From NCBI GenBank assembly GCA_934746015.1, contig CAKVEW010000032.1:1-36906 (forward strand): 36,906 bases of DNA, in the 5' to 3' direction. The notes beneath the pieces are model-generated. The model ran no database searches and had not been told where the DNA came from. It was given only the letters and a program-made list of their open reading frames with translations. Of the stretch, positions 7,593-15,768 are shown in pieces (the stretch's first letter is position 1; every line of letters begins with the position of its first letter). This stretch comes from an uncultured Clostridium sp. (GTDB taxonomy: Bacteria; Bacillota; Clostridia; Clostridiales; Clostridiaceae). The translations under genes and the position numbers were made by a program.

Positions 7593-8150
7593 TTACCTCT
7601 TCATTTTATAAATACCATACTCTCCTGTATTTGTATCTTTAAAATATTCTTGCATTGGAGGCTTAAAGGTAAAAATTATAAATACTATAATATGAAGTAA
7701 TATCCCTATTATGGCAATGTTCTTTAGTTTTTTATTAGATAAACTTATACATGCTATGATATAGGATACTGTTTGCCCAATTAATATTCCTAATAAATAG
7801 GATACTATGTCTACTATCATTTCAGTAGTAGATCCAAGCTCTTTAAAAAAGAAATTCCATAAAGCAGTTATTGAAAAACAAACAATTTCAAATACTAAAA
7901 TACAAATAAATTTGCTGAATAAAAAGTTATTTGCTTCCTTTTTCACAAAAGCATATTCTATAATGGAGTATATTAAAATTGGATATAAACCAAGTTTCCA
8001 ATGCTCCCACATACTTTCATTTATTGGTGCTATAAGACCTACAATTATATTTTCATTTGATATTTTATAGAGAAAATGCCATAATACCCCTAAAGCAAAA
8101 ATTATAAATACGCCTATTATTTCAAAATTAAATAGCTTTTTACACTTCAT
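7593..8150 (-). CDS. DUF6512-family integral membrane protein
   Basis: 185 residues with about five hydrophobic helices: residues about 9-28, 53-70, 80-103, 110-135 and 143-163. The segment HFLYKISNENIIVGLIAPINESMWEHWKL matches the conserved signature I associate with DUF6512 (HFLY, VGLxAPxNESxWEH). No enzymatic motif is known and no function is assigned to the family. It lies between adenosine deaminase and uvsE on the same strand but has its own terminator. The start follows a GGAGAAAG ribosome site. Confidence 0.75.
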   Translation of the reverse strand: MKCKKLFNFEIIGVFIIFALGVLWHFLYKISNENIIVGLIAPINESMWEHWKLGLYPILIYSIIEYAFVKKEANNFLFSKFICILVFEIVCFSITALWNFFFKELGSTTEMIVDIVSYLLGILIGQTVSYIIACISLSNKKLKNIAIIGILLHIIVFIIFTFKPPMQEYFKDTNTGEYGIYKMKR

Positions 8151-8217
8151 TTTCTTTCTCCTTAAAATACTTCTATAATATTTTATGGAGAAATTTTAAA
8201 ATAATACATAATTAATA

Positions 8218-9216
8218 TTAGTAATTAATAAATTCAATTAATTCTTCCTTTGTTTTATCATCACAAAAGGCTGCTTGTACACTATTTTTGTATATTTCTT
8301 TATATTCATCTAAAGTTATATTAAAGATATTTAATACATTATTAGTTTCTTCATTTAAAGTTATGTTAGAAACTGTTCGATTGTCAGTACTAATATTCAC
8401 CTTTATACCATCCTTATGATAATTATATATAGGATGTTCACTATATAGATTTACAGCTTTTGTATCAATGTTACTCTTTGGGCACATCTCCAAAGTAACT
8501 CCTAAATTCTTTACTAGATTATAGGCTTCTTCATCATTATAAATAAAGACACCATGTCCTATTCTTTCTGCTCCTAAAAGATTTATAGAATCTCTTACAT
8601 TCTTTCCAAAGCCTGTTTCACCAGCATGAATAGTAACTCTAAATCCTTTTTCCTTAGCTAATTTCATTGCATCTACATATTCATAAACAAAGTCTTCTCT
8701 TTCTGTAGCAGCTAAATCTATTGCAACAACACCTTTTTCAAGGAATTTTGAACCTGCTTCTATAGAATCATATACATGTTCTAGTCCTAATCCTCTTATA
8801 CAAGAAATTATTACATTTCCTTTTATATCATAAAGTTTTTCTGCGTCTCTAATTCCTTCAATAACACTTTCTATTATTTTATCTAATTTAAGTCCTTTTT
8901 TAATATGAAAAATCGGAGCGAATCTTACTTCTATATATTTAATATTTTCTTTTGAAGCATCTTCTAATAATTCAAAGGCTGCTCTTCTTAAATTTTCTTT
9001 AGTTTGTAATACCATATTAGGAAGATCAAACTTTTCTAAATACTCGTCTAAAGAACTACAACTTTCTCCAACTGTCAATAAATTTTTAACATAATCATAT
9101 TCATAACTCTCTAAGGCTATTCTTTCTTTTTTAGCAAGCTCTATTACAGTTTCAACTCTTAAACTTCCGTCCAAATGGCAATGTAATTCTACTTTTGGTA
9201 ACTTATTAATATCCAT
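8218..9216 (-). CDS. add: Adenosine deaminase
   Basis: A 332-residue cytoplasmic zinc enzyme converting adenosine (and deoxyadenosine) to inosine plus ammonia in purine salvage. Visible signatures are the metal-binding His12 and His14 (VELHCHLDG), IHAGETG with the catalytic Glu, ERIGHGVF with the His that assists catalysis, MCPKSN, and the zinc Asp in STDNRTVSN. Length is standard. The start follows GGAGTG. The leader carries an adenine riboswitch, so adenine should switch the gene on, as known for add genes of C. perfringens and Vibrio vulnificus. Confidence 0.96.
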   Translation of the reverse strand: MDINKLPKVELHCHLDGSLRVETVIELAKKERIALESYEYDYVKNLLTVGESCSSLDEYLEKFDLPNMVLQTKENLRRAAFELLEDASKENIKYIEVRFAPIFHIKKGLKLDKIIESVIEGIRDAEKLYDIKGNVIISCIRGLGLEHVYDSIEAGSKFLEKGVVAIDLAATEREDFVYEYVDAMKLAKEKGFRVTIHAGETGFGKNVRDSINLLGAERIGHGVFIYNDEEAYNLVKNLGVTLEMCPKSNIDTKAVNLYSEHPIYNYHKDGIKVNISTDNRTVSNITLNEETNNVLNIFNITLDEYKEIYKNSVQAAFCDDKTKEELIEFINY

Positions 9217-9272
9217 ACAATCACTCCTCTATTTAATAAAATTTAAAGTAAAGATAATATATAAAAATGTAT

Positions 9273-9331
9273 AAAAAAATTCTTGATTACGAAGAAATCA
9301 CAAATAGATGATTTCCTCGTAATCAAGAATT
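9273..9331 (-). terminator. Riboswitch expression platform: intrinsic terminator
   Basis: A 23-base stem (9309-9331 with 9278-9300, one G-T wobble) is followed on the minus strand by a run of U. Its 5' arm uses the 3' strands of aptamer helices P3 and P1, so a ligand-folded aptamer prevents it from forming. This predicts an ON switch: adenine present, terminator absent, add transcribed. Confidence 0.88.
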
Positions 9332-9382
9332 ATTGGTTCTTGGTAGAGACCCCTAAACCTTATTATTAGGGTTATACGAAGC
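9315..9382 (-). ncRNA. Adenine riboswitch aptamer
   Basis: The minus strand shows the purine-riboswitch pattern. P1 pairs CTTCGTA with TACGAGG; J1/2 is TATAA; J2/3 is TCTCTACC; P3 is AAGAA/TTCTT; J3/1 is GATTACG. The core GTCTCTACCAAGAACC closely resembles the V. vulnificus add aptamer. The discriminating J3/1 base is U where guanine aptamers have C, so the ligand is predicted to be adenine. It lies upstream of adenosine deaminase. Confidence 0.93.
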
Positions 9383-9442
9383 ATTTTTATTCTTTTTAAA
9401 TTATCCTTATTCTAGCATATATATTAAATAAGTCAATAGATT

Positions 9443-10229
9443 TTAAAAATTAAATGTATCAGGATCTGGGCCAGTTCTAAGATTCTTATTCATACCATTA
9501 ATTAATTCAATTTCTTCATTAGTCAATTCAAAATCAAATACATCAGCGTTTTCTTTAATTCTATTTTCATGAACAGATTTAGGGAAAACTACAATGTCCT
9601 TTTGTAATAACCATCTAATTATTACTTGAGCTGCTGATTTATTATATTTTTTTCCTATATCTATTATTTCTTTATTATTTAAGCAAGCACCTGAGCCAAG
9701 TGGAGACCATGCTTCTAGTACTATTCCTTTTTCTTTGCACATTTCTAAAATATCATTATCTTGCATTTGAGGATTAAATTCCATTTGGTTAACAGCAGGA
9801 ACAATCTCTGTATTATCTAATAAATCTTGTAGATGATGTGTTTTAAAGTTTGAAACTCCAATGGCTTTAGCTCTTCCACTCTTATAAATTTCTTCCATGA
9901 TTTTATATGATGGGATATATTCATTTTTAACTGGCCAATGTATTAAATATAAATCTACATAGTCTAAATCAAGTTTCTTTAAACTAGTTTCAAAAGCTTC
10001 CATTACCTTATGGTCTCTCATATCTTGATTCCATAACTTTGTAGTTATAAATAATTCTTCTCTTGGAATTCCACTTTCTTTTATGGCTTCACCAACTGAT
10101 TCTTCATTTCCATAAACAGCTGCTGTATCAATATGTCTATATCCAGCTTTTAATGCAGCAAGAACAGCCTAATCCAAATTGATAAATTCCATTACCAGTA
10201 TTCATTTTTATCTTAGTATTGATATTCAT
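9443..10229 (-). pseudogene. Aldo/keto reductase disrupted by an internal deletion
   Basis: A start ATG at 10229 after GGAGGGAG opens a frame that reads like an aldo/keto reductase N-terminus and reaches FGLG. It then shifts frame and stops after a few codons. The rest of the protein resumes in another frame at AVLAALKAGYRHIDTAAVYGNEE and is continuous to the end (192 codons from an internal Met at 10021), including LIHWPV with the catalytic-region His, and GVSNF. Compared with family members, roughly 14 codons (a length not divisible by three) are missing at the junction near 10169. The catalytic Lys (FITTKLW) survives but lies outside the longest open frame. Loss of function is likely. Confidence 0.85.
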
Positions 10230-10331
10230 ATTACTCCCTCCTAAATACTCAAATATATTTTAATTATATCAAAAAAGATAGAAAACACAAAATATTCAGA
10301 ATACAATCATTAATTACAGAAATATATTCTT

Positions 10332-10448
10332 TCATATAATATACTCTTCTTCGTTTAAGACTTCATTCTCATTTTCTTTTATTTCTCCTGATAAGATTTT
10401 TTCTTTATAAGATTCAAATATTTCAATTTATTTTATTATTTTATCCAT
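10332..10448 (-). pseudogene. Short remnant with an in-frame stop
   Basis: After an AAAGG ribosome motif, an ATG at 10448 gives Met-Asp-Lys-Ile-Ile-Lys, then a TAA, then about 31 further codons in the same frame (IEIFESYKEKILSGEIKEN and an acidic tail). One base change at the stop would give a 38-residue acidic helical protein. I do not recognise the family. It could equally be chance. Confidence 0.35.
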
Positions 10449-10467
10449 TTTTAACTACCTTTCTTAT

Positions 10468-10481
10468 ATTGTACATACAAT
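10468..10481. promoter_or_regulatory. Inverted repeat ATTGTA-N2-TACAAT, possible operator
   Basis: A 6-2-6 inverted repeat lies 20 bases upstream of the short remnant at 10332-10448, within AT-rich promoter-like sequence. Sites of this shape are used by several small repressors, for example in the GntR/YtrA group. The regulator is unknown. Confidence 0.3.
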
Positions 10482-10588
10482 TTATATTATAACATTAAAG
10501 ACAATTGCAATTATTATTTAAGTTATAATTTATTTGAATATTCTATACCCTCTTTGTTAATAATCAAAATAGATTATTAAAGGGAGGC

Positions 10589-10645
10589 CAATTAACTAAA
10601 AAAGTTCTATAAAACGCAATTATTTTATAGAACTTTTTAGTTAAT
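10589..10645. terminator. Long AT-rich hairpin below hsp18 copy 1
   Basis: Arms of about 24 bases (10589-10613 and 10622-10645, one bulged A) contain GTTCTATAAAA and its complement around an 8-base loop. The same GTTCTATAA stem occurs below the second hsp18 copy, so the hairpin was duplicated with the gene. Confidence 0.6.
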
Positions 10646-10667
10646 TTAGGTTATTTTTATTCTAATA

Positions 10668-10698
10668 AAAAACCTATAAAAAATTTTTTATAGGTTTT
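10668..10698. terminator. Terminator directly after hsp18 copy 1
   Basis: AAAACCTATAAAAAA and its complement form a near-perfect hairpin starting about 10 bases beyond the stop codon, with T-rich sequence on both sides. Confidence 0.6.
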
Positions 10699-10708
10699 CT
10701 TTTATATG

Positions 10709-11152
10709 TTATTTAATTTCTATTTTCTTAGCTTCAGATGTTTCTTTATTTAGTTTAGGTAAACATACTTTAAGAACACCATTGTTAAAGTCAGCATTAA
10801 TTTTATCTTCTTCTACGTTATCTATATAGAAGCTTCTCTTATATTCTCCATAGCTTCTTTCTTTTCTTACGTAATTATCTTTCTTTTCTTCTTCATGGCT
10901 ATCTCTCTTTGCTGAAATATTTAAATAACCATTTTTATAGCTTATTTCGATGTCTTTTTTATCAACACCAGGCAAATCTGCTTCGATAATATAATCATTA
11001 TCGTCTTCTTTTAAGTCTACAGAAAAATTATTCTTTAATACACCTAATGAACTAAAGAAGTCATCATTAAAGAAACTATTTACCATGTTGTCAAAAGCAT
11101 CTCCCTTTCTTTGTGTTAAATTATTTTTTCTCCAAGGAACAATATCAAACAT
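10709..11152 (-). CDS. hsp18: Small heat-shock protein Hsp18, copy 1
   Basis: A 147-residue Hsp20-family chaperone that holds unfolding proteins in large cytoplasmic oligomers. The N-terminal arm starts MFDIVPWRKNN. The alpha-crystallin domain covers residues about 43-140 and includes EADLPGVDKKDIEISYKNGYL and the conserved A-x-x-x-G-V-L-like motif NADFNNGVLKVCLPK; the C-terminal tail ends in KKIEIK. The promoter has TTGACC, 17 bases, TATAAT. It is about 85% identical by eye to the copy at 11449-11892 and of identical length, so the two arose by tandem duplication. Confidence 0.93.
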   Translation of the reverse strand: MFDIVPWRKNNLTQRKGDAFDNMVNSFFNDDFFSSLGVLKNNFSVDLKEDDNDYIIEADLPGVDKKDIEISYKNGYLNISAKRDSHEEEKKDNYVRKERSYGEYKRSFYIDNVEEDKINADFNNGVLKVCLPKLNKETSEAKKIEIK

Positions 11153-11204
11153 ACTAAAAACCTCCTTAATATTAAATATTTGCTATTTCCTTTAACAATT
11201 ATAT

Positions 11205-11243
11205 TATATTATTGAAATTAAGGGTGGTCAAGGTAAAAATGTA
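11205..11243 (-). promoter_or_regulatory. Promoter of hsp18 copy 1 with a half CtsR-like site
   Basis: On the minus strand TTGACC and TATAAT are separated by 17 bases. Plus-strand GGTCAAG overlaps the -35. The neighbouring heptad seen in copy 2 is degenerate here (AAGGGTG), so repressor binding may be weaker. Confidence 0.6.
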
Positions 11244-11380
11244 AAAAAATTCAGTTTTCAACAAAATTATCTATTAATCCTAACAACTAGAAATACCTAT
11301 AAACTACAAATAATGCACATGAAAATGTATTCTTACCCAATTTATAAATAATAGAATTTATTAAATTAAATATTTAAATA

Positions 11381-11424
11381 AAAAAGTTCTATAAGATAAA
11401 CAAAATTATTTTATAGAACTTTTT
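11381..11424. terminator. Terminator below hsp18 copy 2
   Basis: AAAAAGTTCTATAA (11381-11394) and TTATAGAACTTTTT (11411-11424) form a 14-base stem around a 16-base loop, with T-runs suitable for termination. It lies 25 bases beyond the gene's stop codon and is a duplicate of the hairpin at 10589-10645. Confidence 0.7.
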
Positions 11425-11448
11425 AAGCTATTACTTATAGCTTATCTT

Positions 11449-11892
11449 TTATTTAATTTCTATTTTTCTATTTTCGCAAACTTCTTTATTTAACTTAGGT
11501 AAGTTTATTTTTAATACACCATTATTAAAGTTTGCATCAATTTTTTCTTCTTCAACATTATCTATATAGAAGCTTCTCTTAAATTCTCCATAGCTTCTTT
11601 CTTGTCTTACATAGTTATCCTTCTTTTCTTCTACTTTATTATGTCTCTTAGCAGAAATGTTCAAATAACCATTCTTATAGCTTATATCGATGTCCTTTTT
11701 ATCAACTCCTGGTAAATCTGCTTCTACAATGTAATTATTATCCTCTTCTTTTAGATCTACAGAAAAATTATTCTTTAATACACTTAATGAACTAAAAAAG
11801 TCATCATTAAAGAAACTATTTACCATGTTTTCAAAATCATCTCCCTTTCTTTGTGTTAAATTATTTTTTCTCCAAGGAACAATATCAAACAT
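11449..11892 (-). CDS. hsp18: Small heat-shock protein Hsp18, copy 2
   Basis: A 147-residue Hsp20-family chaperone starting at the ATG at 11892 after AAGGAGG. An upstream extension to 11913 contains that ribosome site and is not coding. The domain arrangement matches copy 1: EADLPGVDKKDIDISYKNGYL and NANFNNGVLKINLPK in the alpha-crystallin fold. Differences cluster in the loop after AKR and in the C-terminal tail (CENRKIEIK). Its promoter carries a fuller CtsR-like operator than copy 1, which suggests the copies may be differently induced. Confidence 0.93.
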   Translation of the reverse strand: MFDIVPWRKNNLTQRKGDDFENMVNSFFNDDFFSSLSVLKNNFSVDLKEEDNNYIVEADLPGVDKKDIDISYKNGYLNISAKRHNKVEEKKDNYVRQERSYGEFKRSFYIDNVEEEKIDANFNNGVLKINLPKLNKEVCENRKIEIK

Positions 11893-11948
11893 ACTAAAAA
11901 CCTCCTTTAACATTTTATATTTGCTATTTCCTTTAACAATTACATTAT

Positions 11949-11979
11949 AAAACTAAGGTCAAAGAAAGTCAAGGTAAAA
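11949..11979 (-). promoter_or_regulatory. Promoter of hsp18 copy 2 with CtsR-like operator
   Basis: The minus strand shows TTGACT, 17 bases, then TATAAT. The plus strand GGTCAAAGAAAGTCAAG, inside the spacer and -35, matches the CtsR direct heptad repeat GGTCAAA-N3-GGTCAAA at 12 of 14 defined positions. CtsR is the class III heat-shock repressor of Gram-positive bacteria, so heat-induced derepression is likely. Confidence 0.65.
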
Positions 11980-12108
11980 TTTATTTTTATATAAATACTA
12001 CAATATCTCCAAATATGAATATATATTTACTCAAATTATTTACATAATCTATTCACTTATTAAGGAAGTATTAGTATAATTTAATAAAAACCATAAGGAG
12101 CAAAATAT

Positions 12109-12960
12109 ATGAATAATATAAAAGTAATTATTATGGATGTAGATGGAACATTAACAAATAGCCAAAAAAAAGTAACTGAAAAAACAAAAAATGCATTAAT
12201 TAAAGCTCAAGAATTGGGAGCAATATTAATTTTAGCATCAGGAAGACCTACATCTGGATTAGTTGATTTAGCTAGAGAATTACAAATGGATAAAAACAAT
12301 GGGATTTTAGTTTCCTTTAATGGCTCTAAGGTTATTGATTGTCAAAGTAATAAAGTTTTATTTAATGAAACTATGAGCGTAGAAGAAGGACAAGCTGTTC
12401 TTGAACATATGAAAAATTTTGATGTTAAGCCTATGATAGACAAAGGTGATTATATGTATGTTAATGATGTGTTCAATAATACGGTAAATTATAATGGTGC
12501 ACCTTTTAACATAATTCAATATGAATCTCGTGGTGGTAAATTTAAGTTATGCGAAAAAGATGACTTAGCTGAATTTGCTGACTATCCGCTAAATAAAATA
12601 TTAACTGCAGGTGATCCAGAATATTTACAGGCTAATTATAAAGAAATGATGGAGCCTTTTAAAGACAGTTTAAGTTGTATGTTTACAGCAGCCTTCTACT
12701 TTGAATTTACTGCTAAAGGAATAGATAAGGCTAAAGCCTTAGATACTGTACTAATTCCTATGGGATATAAAAAAGAAGAAATGATTGCTTTTGGAGATGG
12801 ACATAATGATGCATCAATGGTTAAATATGCTGGAATCGGAGTGGCTATGGAAAATGCTGTAGATGATTTAAAAGCTATAGCTGATGAAGTAACTTTATCT
12901 AATGAAGAAGACGGTATTGCTTATACACTAAGCAAATATATTAAAGGTATAGAGTTTTAA
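12109..12960 (+). CDS. Cof-type HAD-IIB phosphatase
   Basis: A 283-residue cytoplasmic haloacid-dehalogenase hydrolase, probably acting on sugar phosphates, flavin nucleotides or pyridoxal phosphate. Motif I is MDVDGTLT with nucleophile and acid/base Asp; motif II is the Ser of LASGRPT; motif III is the Lys region near KALDTVL; motif IV is FGDGHNDASM. The type-IIB cap lies between (about residues 85-190). AAGGAG precedes the ATG. It is one of few plus-strand genes and stands alone, ending before a bidirectional terminator shared with hcp. The substrate cannot be told from sequence. Confidence 0.9.
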   Translation: MNNIKVIIMDVDGTLTNSQKKVTEKTKNALIKAQELGAILILASGRPTSGLVDLARELQMDKNNGILVSFNGSKVIDCQSNKVLFNETMSVEEGQAVLEHMKNFDVKPMIDKGDYMYVNDVFNNTVNYNGAPFNIIQYESRGGKFKLCEKDDLAEFADYPLNKILTAGDPEYLQANYKEMMEPFKDSLSCMFTAAFYFEFTAKGIDKAKALDTVLIPMGYKKEEMIAFGDGHNDASMVKYAGIGVAMENAVDDLKAIADEVTLSNEEDGIAYTLSKYIKGIEF

Positions 12961-13061
12961 ATTATATAAAATAATACATCTATAGAAAAAGCAACAACTA
13001 TTTAATGGGCTTACCTTAAGATAATAGTAAATCTTTAAAATATATATAATATTTTAAAACA

Positions 13062-13117
13062 AAAGGAGATGATGCATCCTTCCAAATTATTAATTTAGTA
13101 GGGTGCATCATCTCCTT
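13062..13117. terminator. Bidirectional terminator between the HAD gene and hcp
   Basis: Complementary arms AAGGAGATGATGCATCCT and GGGTGCATCATCTCCTT pair over about 17 bases across a 20-base AT-rich loop. A-rich sequence lies on one side and T-rich on the other, and the hairpin sits between convergent genes. Confidence 0.85.
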
Positions 13118-13158
13118 ATTTATTAAATCTTTATTTTAAATTCTTATGAAAGTTCAAA

Positions 13159-14886
13159 TTACATTTCCATAAACATTTTTAAATCATCTTCAACATTAGT
13201 TATTCCACCAATACCAAAGTTTTCAACTAATACTTTTGCAACATTTGGTGAAAGGAATGCTGGTAGTGTTGGTCCTAAGTGGATATTCTTAACTCCAAGA
13301 TATAATAATGATAATAATACTATTACAGCTTTTTGTTCATACCATGCAATATTAAATGCTATTGGTAAATCATTTATATCTTGCAATTCAAATACTTCTT
13401 TAAGTTTTAATGCTATTAATGCTAATGAATATGAATCATTACATTGTCCTGCATCTAATACTCTTGGAATTCCACCAATATCCCCTAAGTCTAATTTGTT
13501 ATATTTATACTTAGCACAACCTGCTGTTAATATTACAGTATCCTTTGGAAGTGCCTTTGCAAAGTCTGTGTAGTAATTTCTTGACTTAGCTCTTCCGTCA
13601 CATCCTGCCATTACAAAGAACTTCTTAATTGCTCCTGATTTAACAGCATCTACAACTTTATCTGCTAAAGCAAATACTTGATTATGAGCAAATCCACCAA
13701 TAATTTCTCCCTTTTCTATTTCAGTAGGTGCTTTACATTTCTTAGCAAGTTCAATTATTTCTGAAAAATCTTTCTTACCATCTTTATCTCTTTCAATATG
13801 TTTACATCCTATAAATCCTGCTGCACCTGTTGTGAACATTCTCTCTTTATATGTTTCTCTTGAAGTTGGTGGTACTATACAGTTAGTTGTCATTAAAATT
13901 GGTCCATTGAAGCTTTCAAATTCTTCTTTTTGCTTCCACCATGCATTACCATAGTTACCTACTAAATGCTTGTATTTCTTTAAATTCGGATAATAGTGCG
14001 CTGGTAACATTTCTGAGTGAGTATAAACATCTACGCCAGTACCTTCTGTTTGCTCTAATAATTGTTCTAAATCTCTTAGGTCATGTCCTGATACTAAAAT
14101 TCCAGGATTATTTCTTACTCCTATATTAACCTTAGTTACTTCTGGATTTCCATAGCTTTCTGTATTAGCCTTATCTAAAAGTGCCATACCATCAACTCCA
14201 ACTTTACCTGTTTCTAAAGTTAAAGCTATTAATTGATCTACTGTTAAAGTATCATCTAATAGTGAAGCTAAAGTTTTTTGCATAAATGCATTAATTTCTT
14301 CACTATCATAGTTTAATTCATTAGCATGTTTTAAATAAGCTGACATACCTTTTAATCCGTATGTAATAAGTTCTCTTAAGCTTCTCATATCTTCATCTTT
14401 AGTTGCTAAAACACCAACTTTTTTTGATTTTTCATCTAAAATACTATCATCAAATTTTAGTTCTTTATTGCTTGAAAATGCATTTTTAATTTTTTCCATT
14501 AAGCTTAATTTTTTATCTATTTCACTATTTGTTGTTGCATACCATATTGCTGCTTCTGATAAGTTTTCTTTATTTTTTGTTTTTCTCATTAAATCTTGTT
14601 TTATTCTTAAAGTTTCTTTAACTCTTTCATAGAATACTTCATCATCAAAGTTTGCATTAGTAATAGTCGTAAATAGATTTATAGTTATATAATTATTTAT
14701 TTCATAAGGAACAACTTGTCCTTCTTCTCTTAATTTTGTTGTAACTTCTGATAACCCTTTAGTTACATATATTAAAAGATCTTGCATTCTTGCTAAATCT
14801 GGACTTTTTCCACATACACCAAATTGAGTACATCCTGTACAACCTGCTGTTTCTTGACATTGAAAACAAAACATTTTATTTTCCAT
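13159..14886 (-). CDS. hcp: Hybrid-cluster protein (hydroxylamine / nitric oxide reductase)
   Basis: A 575-residue iron-sulfur enzyme of nitrosative stress defence. Family members reduce hydroxylamine to ammonia, and NO to N2O with high affinity. The N-terminal cysteines follow C-x2-C-x8-C-x5-C (residues 7-25), the spacing of class I/III anaerobe proteins that ligate a [4Fe-4S] cluster. Hybrid-cluster ligands appear in [28 protein letters not shown] and AGQCNDSYS, with EQKAV near the end. The start follows GGGGG. No hcr reductase partner is adjacent. An HcpR-like operator sits at an activating position upstream. Confidence 0.95.
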   Translation of the reverse strand: MENKMFCFQCQETAGCTGCTQFGVCGKSPDLARMQDLLIYVTKGLSEVTTKLREEGQVVPYEINNYITINLFTTITNANFDDEVFYERVKETLRIKQDLMRKTKNKENLSEAAIWYATTNSEIDKKLSLMEKIKNAFSSNKELKFDDSILDEKSKKVGVLATKDEDMRSLRELITYGLKGMSAYLKHANELNYDSEEINAFMQKTLASLLDDTLTVDQLIALTLETGKVGVDGMALLDKANTESYGNPEVTKVNIGVRNNPGILVSGHDLRDLEQLLEQTEGTGVDVYTHSEMLPAHYYPNLKKYKHLVGNYGNAWWKQKEEFESFNGPILMTTNCIVPPTSRETYKERMFTTGAAGFIGCKHIERDKDGKKDFSEIIELAKKCKAPTEIEKGEIIGGFAHNQVFALADKVVDAVKSGAIKKFFVMAGCDGRAKSRNYYTDFAKALPKDTVILTAGCAKYKYNKLDLGDIGGIPRVLDAGQCNDSYSLALIALKLKEVFELQDINDLPIAFNIAWYEQKAVIVLLSLLYLGVKNIHLGPTLPAFLSPNVAKVLVENFGIGGITNVEDDLKMFMEM

Positions 14887-14963
14887 TACTTATCCCCCTA
14901 CGTTCTTATTATAAATTACTATTTTCATATAATTTTTATATACTATGCTTATTCACAAGACTT

Positions 14964-15007
14964 ATTATATTAGTAATTTATAATATATTCTGTAACAATA
15001 GTTACAG
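14964..15007 (-). promoter_or_regulatory. hcp promoter with HcpR-type activator site
   Basis: CTGTAACTATTGTTACAG (15007..14990, minus strand) is a perfect 7-4-7 palindrome containing GTAAC-N4-GTTAC, the type of site used by clostridial HcpR, a CRP/FNR-family regulator of hcp. A TATAAT -10 lies at 14969..14964. The operator centre is 32 bases upstream of the -10 centre, which places it at about -41.5, the class II activator position. No good -35 is visible, as expected. Confidence 0.75.
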
Positions 15008-15125
15008 CTATATAAAAATAATTTTCTATAGGTGGTTCTAGAATAAATTTCACATCCTGTTGTTAATGAAAGTACCACATCCTTCAAAATGCATATTCAT
15101 TTAACATAGTATTTAATTGGAATTT

Positions 15126-15262
15126 TTATTTACTTTTCTCAATATCTTTCATGATTTCATATATTTTACGAGTTGTATTAATATTTCTAACTGTCATTTT
15201 CTTATATAAGTTTGTTCCTATAAATTTATTCAAAGCACTTTTTGTAATATTTACTTTATCTA
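15126..15262 (-). pseudogene. C-terminal remnant of a DUF1697 protein
   Basis: In a frame different from the HIT gene, about 44 codons read NITKSALNKFIGTNLYKKM, then TVRNINTTRKIYEIMKDIE, and end at a stop at 15128..15126. The LIGTxLYKxMTxRNxNTxRKL pattern is the conserved C-terminus of DUF1697 proteins, normally about 180 residues. The rest of the gene is absent, replaced by the 3' end of the HIT gene, so a deletion fused the two. Confidence 0.6.
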
Positions 15263-15756
15263 ATTTCAAAATCTCTTAATTCTTCTCGTAATTTATTAAT
15301 TGCAGCAATTACTTCTTTCATATTCTCTTCATTATTCAAGTTATTTCGTGCATGCAATAATACTGGTCTCACTGACTCAACAGATTTACCAAACTCATAC
15401 ATCCATTCATAGCGTGGAACCATCCACAAATGAAAATGATGGATTGTATCTTCATTATAGAAATAATACACTTTTTCAATTCCGAATAAATTTCTCTGTG
15501 CTTCCCTAATTTTATATATTAATTGAATGTATTCCAATTGCTCTTCAAGGGTTAGTTCATCCATGCAATAAAAATGCCTTTTTGAAGCTAAAATAACTAG
15601 TCCTGGTATTGGATATGCTACATCTTGATGCACATGAAAATATTTTGTTTCTAATATAACTCCGCCAGTTGGCTCTATTAATCCACTTGTAATTGCACAA
15701 CTAAGGCACTCTACTTCAAAATTTCTTCCATCAGCTAATGTAATAGCTCTAGTCAA
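15256..15756 (-). CDS. HIT-family hydrolase-like protein
   Basis: About 166 residues; TTG at 15756 is preferred because AGAGGTGG lies 8 bases upstream, while the GTG at 15768 overlaps it. The histidine-triad motif is visible late in the protein as HHFHLWMVPR (H-x-H-x-type with flanking hydrophobics), and a Cys-x-x-Cys (CLSC) lies near the N-terminus as in zinc-bearing HIT proteins. HIT enzymes act on nucleotide conjugates such as adenosine phosphoramidate or dinucleoside polyphosphates; the substrate here is unknown. The motif is not a perfect HxHxHxx triad. Its 3' end abuts a DUF1697 remnant, so the original C-terminus may have changed. Confidence 0.75.
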   Translation of the reverse strand: MTRAITLADGRNFEVECLSCAITSGLIEPTGGVILETKYFHVHQDVAYPIPGLVILASKRHFYCMDELTLEEQLEYIQLIYKIREAQRNLFGIEKVYYFYNEDTIHHFHLWMVPRYEWMYEFGKSVESVRPVLLHARNNLNNEENMKEVIAAINKLREELRDFEIR

Positions 15757-15768
15757 TATATTCACCAC

